Shown here: positions 49,725-58,155 of the stretch, one piece after another
How positions within the stretch are numbered: position 1 is the first letter of the stretch
Layout: each line of letters starts with the position of its first letter
NCBI GenBank assembly: GCA_020073145.1
Contig: JAIQFS010000028.1
Span: 35,685 to 99,684, forward strand
Direction: 5' to 3'
DNA from: Terriglobia bacterium
GTDB taxonomy: Bacteria > Acidobacteriota > Terriglobia > Bryobacterales > Bryobacteraceae
DNA length: 64,000 nt
Translations under genes and position numbers: made by a program
Notes under the pieces: model-generated
Databases searched by the model: none
What the model was told of the DNA's origin: nothing
What the model saw: the letters and a program-made list of their open reading frames with translations, nothing else

Positions 49725-51152
49725 ATGGCGGAAATCGGCAACGACGTCTTCTTCTCCACCATCCGCGAGCTGAACACGCGGTTGACCTCCAAAGAAATGT
49801 CCGCGGTCGAGCTGGCGCGCGCCTGCGCCAACCGGCTAGTGCAACTCGGCCCGCGCTACAACGCGCTGGCGCTTCCTTTGTTGCAACAGGCCCTGCGCAA
49901 GGCCGAGGATGTGGACAAAGACCTCAAGCGCGGCCGAACGCGGGGCCCGCTGCAAGGCATCCCCTATGGAGCCAAGGACCTGCTCAGCTTTGCCGGGCAG
50001 CCGACCACTTGGGGAGCGCAGCCTTATGCCGCCCAGGTGTTCGACTACGATGCCACGGTGATCACCAAGCTGGGTGGCGTCGGCGCGGTGATCGTGGGGA
50101 AGCTCTCGACGGTTGAGCTGGCCGGTGGGGGCGGCTATCGTTATGCCTCAGCTTCGCTGCAAGGGCCCGGCCGCAATCCCTGGGATCCGACCAAATGGTC
50201 GGGCGGCTCGTCCAGCGGCCCGGCAGCGGCCGTCGCAGCGGGATTGGTGCCGTTCGCCATTGGATCGGAGACTTCGGGCTCGATTGTGACACCGGCTTCG
50301 TACTGCGGCGTCACCGCGCTGCGGCCGACCTACGGGCTGGTGAGCCGCCACGGGGCCATGGCTCTCTCCTGGACGCTGGACAAACTGGGCCCCTTCGCGC
50401 GGAGCGCCGAGGATTGCGGACTGATCTTGCAGGTGATTGCCGGAAAGGACGGCAACGATCCCGGTTCGGCCGGCAAAAGTTTCTACTACACCCCTCAATA
50501 TGGCAGGCCCGTCAAAGGAATGCTTGCCGGGTACGCTGCGGTCGATTTTGGCGAATGGGCGGAGCCTGCCGCGCGGCCGGCGTTCAGCACGGCTCTGGAT
50601 GTGCTCCGGCAGACCGGGCTGGAAATGAAAGAGACGCCGCTGCCGGATTTCCCGTATGGTCCGGTGATCTCGACCATCATCGGCGCCGAAGAAGCGTCCA
50701 TTTTCGAACCCCTCATCACCAGTGGCCAAGTGGATCAACTGGCGGACCCCACCCAGATTGCGGGGCTGAAGGCCAACCTGGAAATCCCCGCCACGACGTA
50801 CCTGAAGGCCATGCGGGTCCGGCGGCTGATGCAGGAGGCTTTCGAGAAACTCTTCGGCGGGGTCGACGTGCTGGTGACGCCGGGCCGCCTGGGACCGGCC
50901 ACTCCCATCGATCAGCCTCTGGATCAGGACCGCGCCGGAACCGCTCCGGCCGACCGCGGTCTGACGTCACTCATCCCAGCCGGCAATCTGGCGGGTCTGC
51001 CGGCTCTGGTGTTGCCCTGCGGCTTCGCGGGCAACCTGCCCGTGGCACTGCAGATCGTGGGACCGCCGTTCTCCGAGAACGTGCTGCTGGCCATCGGACG
51101 CGAATTTCAGTCGCGCACCGACTGGCACCGCCGGCGTCCGCCGGGGATTTGA
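49725..51152 (+). CDS. amidase-signature enzyme (GatA-like)
   Basis: 475 residues. Ser-Ser-Lys triad of the amidase-signature family: Lys in GIPYGAKDLLSF, Ser pair in KWSGGSSSGPAAAVAAG and IGSETSGSIVTPASYCG. The C-terminal half has GNLAGLPALVLPCGF. Hydrolyses an amide; without gatB/gatC nearby it is probably a catabolic amidase and not the tRNA amidotransferase. No own signal peptide. Co-transcribed with the small twin-Arg gene. Converges with the coiled-coil gene (6 bp). Confidence 0.9.
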   Translation: MAEIGNDVFFSTIRELNTRLTSKEMSAVELARACANRLVQLGPRYNALALPLLQQALRKAEDVDKDLKRGRTRGPLQGIPYGAKDLLSFAGQPTTWGAQPYAAQVFDYDATVITKLGGVGAVIVGKLSTVELAGGGGYRYASASLQGPGRNPWDPTKWSGGSSSGPAAAVAAGLVPFAIGSETSGSIVTPASYCGVTALRPTYGLVSRHGAMALSWTLDKLGPFARSAEDCGLILQVIAGKDGNDPGSAGKSFYYTPQYGRPVKGMLAGYAAVDFGEWAEPAARPAFSTALDVLRQTGLEMKETPLPDFPYGPVISTIIGAEEASIFEPLITSGQVDQLADPTQIAGLKANLEIPATTYLKAMRVRRLMQEAFEKLFGGVDVLVTPGRLGPATPIDQPLDQDRAGTAPADRGLTSLIPAGNLAGLPALVLPCGFAGNLPVALQIVGPPFSENVLLAIGREFQSRTDWHRRRPPGI

Positions 51153-51158
51153 CCGGGT

Positions 51159-52043
51159 CTACCGCGCGGTCTGTTCTTTGGGCGTAGCCAGGTATCCGAC
51201 GACCAGGTCTTTCTGCACCTGGTTGACAACGAGCTCATAGGGCTGCCTGGCCTTGCTCGTGTAGAATTGGACCGGCTCGTTGATGTTGCGGTCTTTCTTC
51301 TCGGTCAGCTTGTCGTCCGCCATGACTTCGACGGTGTACTTGTTCTTCTTCGGATCGGTCTTCTTGAGGAGCAGTGTGATGTCGCCGACGCGCTGCCGCT
51401 CTTTGGTCTTGGCCAGCTTGAATTCGAAATAGTTCCGCTCGCCCAGCCGCTTCAACGCCGCCAGTTCACTGCCGTTGGTGGCAATCAGGCCGCTTTGCAC
51501 GCCCATATCGCCCTGCACGCTTTTGAGCTGCGCGATGGTCTTCTGCAACTCGGCCTGGGTCGCACCCAGTTGCGTTTTCACGCCGCCCACGTCGGTCGAT
51601 ACGTCCCCAATCTTGGAAGTGAGGGTTGCAGCGGCTGCGTCAGAGGATTGCTTGACGCCGCTGATCTCAGTGGCCAGCCGAGCCCGCTCCTTGGCTTCCT
51701 CGGCCTGGATCTGCTTGGTCAGTTGCTCGCTCCGCGCCACAGCCTCGGCTTTGGCCTGGCTGGAATACGTCCGCGCCTGAGTCCGCGCGGTTTCCAATTC
51801 CTCCTTGAGCGTCTCAAGGTGGCGTGCCTGCGATGCCGTGTTGACCGAGGAGGCGTCCCGCAAGTTCGCCAACTCCGTCATGATTGACTCGCGCATCTTG
51901 CCCATGTCGGTCCGGACATGGTCCACTTGCACATACAGGTAGATATTGGCAGCCACGAGGGCGATTAAAGCGCCCGCGACCAGCGCCGTTCGCAGTCCCG
52001 AATGATCGGGCGGCGGCTCCAGATAAGTCGGTGTGGGACTCAC
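51159..52043 (-). CDS. membrane-anchored coiled-coil protein
   Basis: 294 residues, GTG start with GGAG upstream. One TM helix (~17-38: LRTALVAGALIALVAANIYLY), a long coiled coil (~45-190, rich in Ala, Gln, Glu and Lys with Ser/Thr, e.g. LKEELETARTQARTYSSQAK), and a C-terminal beta-rich domain (~205-290: YFEFKLAKTKERQRVGDITLLLKK, NKYTVEVMADDKL). Bitopic with a periplasmic coil. I recall similar proteins only from acidobacteria. Function unknown. Confidence 0.78.
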   Translation of the reverse strand: MSPTPTYLEPPPDHSGLRTALVAGALIALVAANIYLYVQVDHVRTDMGKMRESIMTELANLRDASSVNTASQARHLETLKEELETARTQARTYSSQAKAEAVARSEQLTKQIQAEEAKERARLATEISGVKQSSDAAAATLTSKIGDVSTDVGGVKTQLGATQAELQKTIAQLKSVQGDMGVQSGLIATNGSELAALKRLGERNYFEFKLAKTKERQRVGDITLLLKKTDPKKNKYTVEVMADDKLTEKKDRNINEPVQFYTSKARQPYELVVNQVQKDLVVGYLATPKEQTAR

Positions 52044-52103
52044 GTTCAGTGCTCCTTCGTACTCTTACAGTATAGATGGATTAGCGGGTGATTTCGGTTT
52101 CAT

Positions 52104-53513
52104 TTACCCGATATTGAACGATTCGCCGGGAGCCGGAACTGTGACCGTGAGTCCCAGATCGGAGTGAAGCCGCTTGGCCAGCGTGGCCGACTGCTGCGGT
52201 TCGCCATGGACTAGAAAGACCTGCCGGAGTGTCGGTACAAGTGGCTCAATCCATTGGAGAAGCTCATTTTGGTCGGCGTGGGCACTGAGTTCGTCCAGGC
52301 TGGAAATCTCGGCCCGGACCCGCTTCGGCTCGCCGAAGATGCGCACCTCCGGCCATTTCTCGACGAGCTTGCGGCCGAGGGTGTCCTGCGCCTGGAATCC
52401 CGTGATCAACACGGTATTCCGCGGATCTTCGATGTGGTTCCACAGATGGTGTAGAATGCGCCCTTGCTCGCACATTCCGGATGCCGAAATCACCACGAAC
52501 GGCCCGTGCAGGTCATTCAGCTTCTTCGATTCCTCGGCTTCCCGAATATACTGCAGCCGTCCGAAGCCAAAAGGGTCCTGGCCGTGGAGCAGGTACTCGC
52601 GGGTTTCTTCGTCGAAGCATTCCGGATGGCTGCGATGGACGTCGGTGACATTCACCGCGAGCGGGCTGTCCACGAAAATGGGGATGCTGGGAATGCGTTT
52701 TTCGTTGGCGAGTTGGTGAAGCAGCAAGACCAGTTGTTGGGTGCGTCCCACCGCAAAGGCCGGCACGATGATTCGGCCGCCCCGCCGCGCGGTCCGGTTG
52801 ACCACGTCCGCCAGCTTGTTGATCACATGCGTGGCATCCTTGTGCAGCCGCCCGCCATAGGTGCTCTCCAGGATCAGGTATTCGGCGGGCTCTGGCCGGT
52901 CGGGGTCGCGAATGATGGGCAGATGCGGACGGCCGACGTCGCCGGAGAACGTCAGCCGCACGGTCCGGCCGCCGCTCGAATCCTCCAGCCGAATGGACGA
53001 TGACCCCAGAATGTGGCCTGCGTCATAGCACTGGTAGCGGAGCGCGGGCGCCAGATCGTGCGGCCGGTAGTAGTCCACCGGGCGGAACAGTGGCAGCGTG
53101 CGCTCGGCATCCTCCATTCGATAGAGAGGCTCGACAGCGCCATTCTCCAAGCCCTGCGACTTGCGTTTTTCCAGCCGCTTATTCAGGAATTCGGCGTCCT
53201 TCTCCTGGATATGCGCGGTGTCGCGCAGCATCCAGTTGCAGAGATCGATGGTGGCCGGTGTGCTGAAAATGGGGCCGGTGAAGCCGTGCCTGACCAGGGT
53301 GGGAAGGTTGCCGCTGTGGTCGATGTGGGCGTGGGACAGAATGACGGCGTCAATCGAGGCGCCCGGGTACGGTAGGTTGCGGTTCTTCTGGTCGGCATCC
53401 TTGCGGCGGCCCTGGTTCAATCCGCAATCCAGCAACAGGCGCTTTCCGGCGGTTTCCACCAGATGCATCGAGCCTGTCACAGCGCCGGCGGCTCCCCAGA
53501 AGGTGAGCTTCAT
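52104..53513 (-). CDS. metallo-beta-lactamase / beta-CASP ribonuclease (CPSF-like)
   Basis: 469 residues. MBL fold with motif 2 ILSHAHIDHSGNLP, further metal motifs in GHILGSSSIRLE and FSGDVGRP, then beta-CASP motifs: ILESTYGG (A), IIVPAFAVGRTQQLVLLLH, VDSPLAVNVTDVHRSHPE, VISASGMCEQGRILHHL (B) and ISSLDELSAHADQNELLQW (C, His). It cuts RNA as endo- and/or exonuclease. The length matches bacterial YsgL/CPSF-type proteins. tRNA-Ala lies upstream at 53548. Confidence 0.93.
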   Translation of the reverse strand: MKLTFWGAAGAVTGSMHLVETAGKRLLLDCGLNQGRRKDADQKNRNLPYPGASIDAVILSHAHIDHSGNLPTLVRHGFTGPIFSTPATIDLCNWMLRDTAHIQEKDAEFLNKRLEKRKSQGLENGAVEPLYRMEDAERTLPLFRPVDYYRPHDLAPALRYQCYDAGHILGSSSIRLEDSSGGRTVRLTFSGDVGRPHLPIIRDPDRPEPAEYLILESTYGGRLHKDATHVINKLADVVNRTARRGGRIIVPAFAVGRTQQLVLLLHQLANEKRIPSIPIFVDSPLAVNVTDVHRSHPECFDEETREYLLHGQDPFGFGRLQYIREAEESKKLNDLHGPFVVISASGMCEQGRILHHLWNHIEDPRNTVLITGFQAQDTLGRKLVEKWPEVRIFGEPKRVRAEISSLDELSAHADQNELLQWIEPLVPTLRQVFLVHGEPQQSATLAKRLHSDLGLTVTVPAPGESFNIG

Positions 53514-53547
53514 CTGGAATTCATCGTGGGCATTGAGAATTGGAATT

Positions 53548-53623
53548 TGGTGGACGTGGGGGGATTCGAACCCCCGACCCCGGCGTTGCGAACGCCGTGC
53601 TCTCCCAACTGAGCTACACGCCC
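53548..53623 (-). tRNA. tRNA-Ala(CGC)
   Basis: Complete cloverleaf on the minus strand: acceptor GGGCGTG pairs with CACGTCC including G3:U70, the alanine identity pair; D arm GCTC-loop-GAGC; anticodon stem CGGCG/CGCCG with loop TTCGCAA, anticodon CGC; T arm GGGGG-TTCGAAT-CCCCC; discriminator A; and the 3' CCA is encoded. It decodes GCG. It stands alone, with no neighbouring tRNA. Confidence 0.97.
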
Positions 53624-53742
53624 ACGTGAGCCGGTAATTTCACTATAGCAGAACCGTATCGGGGTCCCGTCGGTGAGACGAATCCCATCACGGCGACACA
53701 TCTCCCGGCCCTTCCAATGGTCGGAGGGGTGGTAGAGAGGCC

Positions 53743-53994
53743 TCAGGCCTCGCCAGCAGGTTGGCGTTTTCCCGGGTCGTGCTGGCGCTTGCGCCGGCTC
53801 GCCCAGTATTTCTTCATCCGCTCCGAAACCTCCTGGCGCTCTCTGGCGCTCATCGATTTTCGTCCCCGGCGCTTACCGGTGGGGGGCACAGGAAGGGAGC
53901 CAGCGGTCCGCTGCAATTCCTCGAGCGAGGCAATGACGCGCTCCAGCTTCTCCTTCTCGGCGTACAGATCCTGAATTGCTTTGTAGAGGTCCAT
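53743..53994 (-). CDS. small coiled-coil protein with basic GRKSM/YWASR motif (copy 2)
   Basis: 83 residues: MDLYKAIQDLYAEKEKLERV and IASLEELQ (coiled coil), Pro linker, then KRRGRKSMSARERQEVSERM and KKYWASRRKR, with a 10-residue tail. It has the same layout as the copy at 14444-14671; the N-terminal coil, KRRGRKSM and YWASR are conserved in both. No ribosome site as strong as that of copy 1. It is flanked by tRNA-Ala and tatC. Presumed DNA- or RNA-binding; function unknown. Confidence 0.75.
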   Translation of the reverse strand: MDLYKAIQDLYAEKEKLERVIASLEELQRTAGSLPVPPTGKRRGRKSMSARERQEVSERMKKYWASRRKRQHDPGKRQPAGEA

Positions 53995-54084
53995 TATTTC
54001 CCGATGACGCTAGTTCATCACGCTAAATGTGACGTTTGAGCCATGTTACATCGATTGCCCGATTCAATTCTACAGGAAATTCCG

Positions 54085-55134
54085 TCATCGTGTCAGATAC
54101 GGCCAGTGCGGTACTATTTTGAGTCCATATCTGGTTACAGCCAAGTATAGCACTGCGCCCAGAAGTAGTAGTACGGCTCCCACGATCATCAACGTTGTCC
54201 GCCACGGGAATCTCTGGCCCTCGCGGCTGAGCACCAGCAGATAGCTGGCGAAGATGCCTACAAAAAACAGCAGGCACATGGGTGTTGCGAATAACATCAA
54301 GTTGAAGACGTCCGGCGTCGGTGTAATAATGGCGGCGGCAATGAAGATAATGAGGATTGCGTACCGACTGTGGTTTATCAAGAACTTGGGGCTAACGATT
54401 CTAAGTAAAGTTAGGAAGAAAATAAGGACAGGAAGCTCAAATACTAATGCAACTCCTAGTACCACGTTGATGAAGAGATCGAAGTATTCGGAAATCGTCA
54501 CCATCGGCACGACATAGTTTCCGCGTCCGATGCCTAATAGAAAAGTAAGCCCAAAACGGAATGCGACAAAGTAGGCGAAAACCCCGCCCAGAATGAACAG
54601 GCCGGCTGAGAAAATTACAAACGGGACGGCCCAGCGCCGCTCCTTGCGGTAGAGCCCCGGAGCGATGAACGCCCAGACTTGGTAGAGAATCCAGGGAGAG
54701 GCCAGGAACAGCGCGCAGTAAATCGGAAGCTTCACCCAGATGATGTTGAAGGCTTCCATCGGCTGAGTGATGACCAGATTTTGAGCGTATCCGAGCGCCT
54801 TCAGAGCCTGAGCCGCGGGTTGGACGACGAAGGTCCAGAGCCGGTCGCTGAAGGTCAGGCTGATGACGAAGGCCACCCCAATCCCCATGACCATCTTGAT
54901 GAGCCGGGACCGGAGCTCTTCCAGGTGTTCGAGGAAGGACATGCGCAGCATGCCATCCTCCTCGCCATCGCCACCATCGCCTCCGGAGGGAGGCGGGGGT
55001 GGCGGGGGTCTGCGCCCGCCTGCGGACACGGGAACCGGGAGGGTTTCCTGGCGCGCTTCGGCCTGCACGCTACTGGCACGTACGGTGTCAGCTTGGGGAG
55101 CGGAAGTCCCCGCCTGTTCTTCCGATGAATCCAT
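54085..55134 (-). CDS. tatC: twin-arginine translocase subunit TatC
   Basis: 349 residues; the usual length is ~250, the surplus being a ~60-residue N-terminal Gly/Pro/Glu-rich extension (PVSAGGRRPPPPPPPSGGDG) and extra C-terminal residues with one more TM. Core: MSFLEHLEELRSRLIKMVMGIG, YQVWAFIAPGLYRKERRWAVPFV, EYFDLFINVVLGVALVFELPVLIFF, AIITPTPDVFNLMLFATPMCLLF. Binds Tat signals and forms the translocase with TatA. 3 bp after tatA, so it is an operon. Confidence 0.95.
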   Translation of the reverse strand: MDSSEEQAGTSAPQADTVRASSVQAEARQETLPVPVSAGGRRPPPPPPPSGGDGGDGEEDGMLRMSFLEHLEELRSRLIKMVMGIGVAFVISLTFSDRLWTFVVQPAAQALKALGYAQNLVITQPMEAFNIIWVKLPIYCALFLASPWILYQVWAFIAPGLYRKERRWAVPFVIFSAGLFILGGVFAYFVAFRFGLTFLLGIGRGNYVVPMVTISEYFDLFINVVLGVALVFELPVLIFFLTLLRIVSPKFLINHSRYAILIIFIAAAIITPTPDVFNLMLFATPMCLLFFVGIFASYLLVLSREGQRFPWRTTLMIVGAVLLLLGAVLYLAVTRYGLKIVPHWPYLTR

Positions 55135-55137
55135 TCG

Positions 55138-55638
55138 CTAGGCTTGGTGTTCCGTCGTTGTGGAAACCGGGGCTGCAGATTCAGCAGGGGCCGGGTGGCC
55201 CGAGGCAGGAACCCCGGACTCGCCCTTGCTGCTGCCTGCGGCTGCGGTCTCCGAGCCGTGGGGCACGGTGCCCTCCGGCGGGACAGATACGGTCAATTCA
55301 GCGCCCTGAGGTGCGGATGCGCTTGGTATGGATGGGTGTGAAGCAGTGGAGTCGAACTCCCCGGCCCCGTACGAATGGTCGTAGGGGGTACCCGAGGAAT
55401 AGTCGTAATTGTAAGTATCGTAGTGATACTCGCTGGCGGCTTGCTTGATCGGTTCGGTCTCCTGCTCCAGGCTCTTCATTTCCCGATCGAACGTGGCTTT
55501 CAGTTCGCTCGAGGCGCGGCGGAATTCGGTCATCGCCTTCCCCAGCGTCCGCCCGATCTCCGGCAGTTTCTTTGGGCCGAAGAGGAGCAGCGCCAGGACG
55601 AAGATGAAAACCATCTCCGGGTAACCGAGCGGGCCCAT
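55138..55638 (-). CDS. tatA: Sec-independent translocase TatA/TatB
   Basis: 166 residues. N-terminal TM and hinge: MGPLGYPEMVFIFVLALLLF then GPKKLPEIGRTLGKAMTEFR, amphipathic helix ~22-65, and a long Tyr/Ser/Pro/Glu-rich C-terminal tail (~70-166) without clear fold. The FGPKKLPE segment fits TatA as well as TatB. In genomes with one TatA-like protein it does both jobs. Upstream of tatC by 3 bp. Confidence 0.93.
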   Translation of the reverse strand: MGPLGYPEMVFIFVLALLLFGPKKLPEIGRTLGKAMTEFRRASSELKATFDREMKSLEQETEPIKQAASEYHYDTYNYDYSSGTPYDHSYGAGEFDSTASHPSIPSASAPQGAELTVSVPPEGTVPHGSETAAAGSSKGESGVPASGHPAPAESAAPVSTTTEHQA

Positions 55639-55704
55639 CTAGATTCTTCCTCCAGTCAAATTCTCCCCTCATCATACCAAAGCGGGACGGTGCATTATAG
55701 GGAC

Positions 55705-56145
55705 ATGCCCGCCGAATGCCTCTTCTGTCAGATTGCCGCGCAGGCCCGGGGCGCGGCCGTGGTTTTCGAAGACCTTCGTTGCCTGGCGTTTCTCGACCAT
55801 CGCCCGTTGCTCCCCGGGCACGTTCTGCTCATCCCCAAAAGCCACATCGAAACCCTGGCGGATCTTCCGGCAACGGAGATCGGCCCCCTGTTCGGTAACG
55901 CCCAACGGCTGGCGCGGGCCATGGAGGAGGCTCTCGGCGCGGAAGGCTCGTTCGTGGCGATCAACAATCGGGTGAGCCAAAGTGTACCCCACCTGCATAT
56001 CCACGTGGTGCCGCGCCGTCGAAAGGATGGGCTGAAAGGATTCTTCTGGCCGCGCGGAAAGTACGGCTGCGAAGAGGAAATGGAAGCCGTCCGCGCGAAA
56101 CTAGAACAGGCTCTGGCCGGTTCCCGTCCGGCCGCATCTCCTTAG
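55705..56145 (+). CDS. HIT-family nucleotide hydrolase/transferase
   Basis: 146 residues from ATG 55705. HIT triad: SQSVPHLHIHVVPRR (H-x-H-x-H). N-terminal CLFCQIAAQARGAAVVFED carries the two Cys of the zinc-binding variety, then FLDHRPLLPGHVLLIPKSH. Acts on adenosine-type dinucleotides or aminoacyl/phosphoramidate AMP. The 3' end overlaps that of purE by 4 bp in a convergent arrangement. Confidence 0.92.
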   Translation: MPAECLFCQIAAQARGAAVVFEDLRCLAFLDHRPLLPGHVLLIPKSHIETLADLPATEIGPLFGNAQRLARAMEEALGAEGSFVAINNRVSQSVPHLHIHVVPRRRKDGLKGFFWPRGKYGCEEEMEAVRAKLEQALAGSRPAASP

Positions 56146-56630
56146 GGCAGCGTCTCCCGCAGCACTTTTTCGCTTTGCTCCGCGCGAAAGCGGCGCAGCT
56201 TCTCGCGCAGCTCCGGGCGGCTGTTGGCCAGGATGGCCACCGCCAGCAGCGCGGCATTGCGCGCGCCGGCCGGTCCAATGGCCAGCGTCCCAACCGGGAT
56301 CCCCGCGGGCATCTGCACGGTCGAGAGCAGCGAATCCATTCCCTTGAGCGAGGCGCTCTCCATCGGCACGCCCAGCACCGGCAGCAGGGTGTGGGCGGCG
56401 CAAACTCCGGCCAGGTGGGCGGCCCCGCCCGCAGCGGCGATGACCACTTCGACGCCCCGCGATTCGGCCTGGCTGACGTACTCCGCCGTCTGGACCGGCG
56501 TGCGGTGCGCCGAAAGCACGCGGCACTCGTGCGGAATTTCGAACTTCGCGAGCACCTCGTCGGCCTGGCGCATGGTTTCCCAGTCCGACTTGCTGCCCAT
56601 GATCACCGCCACCAGCGGCTGGGCCGCCAT
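56142..56630 (-). CDS. purE: N5-carboxyaminoimidazole ribonucleotide mutase
   Basis: 162 residues, class I PurE. It moves the carboxyl group from N5-CAIR to C4 in purine synthesis. Motifs: VAVIMGSKSDWETMRQA, ECRVLSAHRTP (catalytic His), VVIAAAGGAAHLAGVCAA, PVLGVPMESASLKGMDSLLSTVQMPAGIPVGTLAIG. Octameric cytoplasmic enzyme. purK, its usual partner, is not in view. 3 bp after the isocitrate dehydrogenase gene, probably co-transcribed. Confidence 0.95.
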   Translation of the reverse strand: MAAQPLVAVIMGSKSDWETMRQADEVLAKFEIPHECRVLSAHRTPVQTAEYVSQAESRGVEVVIAAAGGAAHLAGVCAAHTLLPVLGVPMESASLKGMDSLLSTVQMPAGIPVGTLAIGPAGARNAALLAVAILANSRPELREKLRRFRAEQSEKVLRETLP

Positions 56631-56633
56631 CGC

Positions 56634-58082
56634 TTACTGCCCCTGCGCGAGAGAATATCCCGCGACCCCGTCGTAGGTGCGCAACGACGCCGTCATCACG
56701 ATATCGACGCCCGCGTCGCTGAGGCGCTTCACCAGCGCCAGCGTTTTGGCGTGGTCGGTGGCGCCCTCCGCCATGAAGCGGCAGCGGAAACTGTCGGTGC
56801 AGAAGGTTTCGGCGGCGGCCAGCCCGGCCGGCCAGACCATGGTCCCCCGGTTATCCACCATCTGCAGCTTGAGCCCGTCACCGGCCTGCTTGCCCACCAC
56901 GGTGGCGAGATCCTGCGCGTTGCGCGACGGCCAGTGAACGATCACGTCGATGCCCTTCAGCTCCATCTTGGTGCCGGCCGTCGACGTCAATTTGGCGGCG
57001 GCCGCCGCCGGGGGCGCCTTGGCGTAGGTGACCGCCTTCAACCGGTTGGGTTTCTGCCCCATCCGCGCAATCACCGCGGCGGCGAATTCCTTGGTGCCCA
57101 CTTTCTGCGTGCTGACTCCCTCGGCGTAAATGTCGTAGGTATGGACGCCATCCTCCATGGTGCGCAACCAGGCGTTGTGCACGCGCTCGGCGGCTTCGGA
57201 CTGATTGATATGGACCAGCATCAGCACCGCGCCCAGCAGCAGTCCGGACGGATTCGCCAGGTTCTGGCCGGCGCGCCGCGGCGCCGAGCCGTGGATGGCT
57301 TCGAACATCGAGCAGTTGTCGCCGATGTTGGCCGAGCCCGCCAGACCCACCGACCCCGCGATCTGCGCCGCCACGTCCGACAGCACGTCGCCGTACAGGT
57401 TTGGCATCACGATCACGTCGAACGCTTCCGGCGTATCGGCCATCTTGGCCGCGCCGATATCGACGATCCAGTATTCCTTTTGAATATCCGGATACTGCGC
57501 GGCGATCTCATCGTAGATCTTGTGGAAGAGACCGTCGGTCATCTTCATGATGTTGTCTTTGGCGAAGCAGGTCACCTTCTTGCGATTGTGCCGGCGCGCG
57601 TATTCGAACGCGTAGCGCACGATCTTCTCGGTGCCGGGCCGCGAGATGAGCTTGATGGCCGAAGTCATCTCCGGACTCAATTGATATTCGACGCCGGCGT
57701 AGAGGTCTTCTTCGTTCTCGCGCACCACCACGATGTCCATGTTGGGATGCTTGGTGTCGACGAACGGGTGGTACGACACGCACGGGCGCACGTTGGCGTA
57801 TTGCCCCAGCGTCTTGCGCGTGGTGACGTTCAGGCTCTTATACCCGCCGCCCTGCGGCGTGGTGATCGGCGCCTTCAGAAAGACCTTGGTGCGCAGCAGC
57901 GATTGCCACGAACTGGGCTCAATGCCCGAAGTGTTGCCGCGCAGGTAAACCTTCTCGCCGACGTCGATGGTCTCAATCTCGAGGGCCGCGCCGGCCGCCT
58001 CCAGGATCTGGAGCGTGGCGGCCATAATCTCGGGGCCGATGCCGTCGCCGTGGGCGACGGTGATGGGGGTCTTGTTGGGCAT
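56634..58082 (-). CDS. icd: isocitrate dehydrogenase (Thermus/Rickettsia type)
   Basis: 482 residues from ATG 58082 (MPNKTPITVAHGDGIGPEIM). The N-terminal ~335 residues are the common beta-decarboxylating dehydrogenase fold: NVTTRKTLGQYANVRPC (substrate), DIVVVRENEEDLYAG, DVIVMPNLYGDVLSDVAAQIAGSVG. The C-terminal ~130 residues (GTKMELKGIDVIVHW, FRCRFMAEGATDHAK, LRTYDGVAGYSLAQGQ) form the extension seen in Thermus and Rickettsia enzymes. It oxidises isocitrate to 2-oxoglutarate, likely with NADP. 2-Oxoglutarate is the PII signal. Confidence 0.92.
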   Translation of the reverse strand: MPNKTPITVAHGDGIGPEIMAATLQILEAAGAALEIETIDVGEKVYLRGNTSGIEPSSWQSLLRTKVFLKAPITTPQGGGYKSLNVTTRKTLGQYANVRPCVSYHPFVDTKHPNMDIVVVRENEEDLYAGVEYQLSPEMTSAIKLISRPGTEKIVRYAFEYARRHNRKKVTCFAKDNIMKMTDGLFHKIYDEIAAQYPDIQKEYWIVDIGAAKMADTPEAFDVIVMPNLYGDVLSDVAAQIAGSVGLAGSANIGDNCSMFEAIHGSAPRRAGQNLANPSGLLLGAVLMLVHINQSEAAERVHNAWLRTMEDGVHTYDIYAEGVSTQKVGTKEFAAAVIARMGQKPNRLKAVTYAKAPPAAAAAKLTSTAGTKMELKGIDVIVHWPSRNAQDLATVVGKQAGDGLKLQMVDNRGTMVWPAGLAAAETFCTDSFRCRFMAEGATDHAKTLALVKRLSDAGVDIVMTASLRTYDGVAGYSLAQGQ

Positions 58083-58155
58083 AGGTGGAACATACACGAT
58101 AAACGGAATCAGCCGCTTTCCGCAACCAGCCCTTTCGGGCTTTCACCGCTCGCCG

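Noticed and set aside
49725..51152. GatA subunit of the tRNA amidotransferase
   Set aside because: The amidase signature is shared, but no gatB or gatC is nearby and the gene is coupled to a twin-Arg-type small gene, so a general amidase is more likely.
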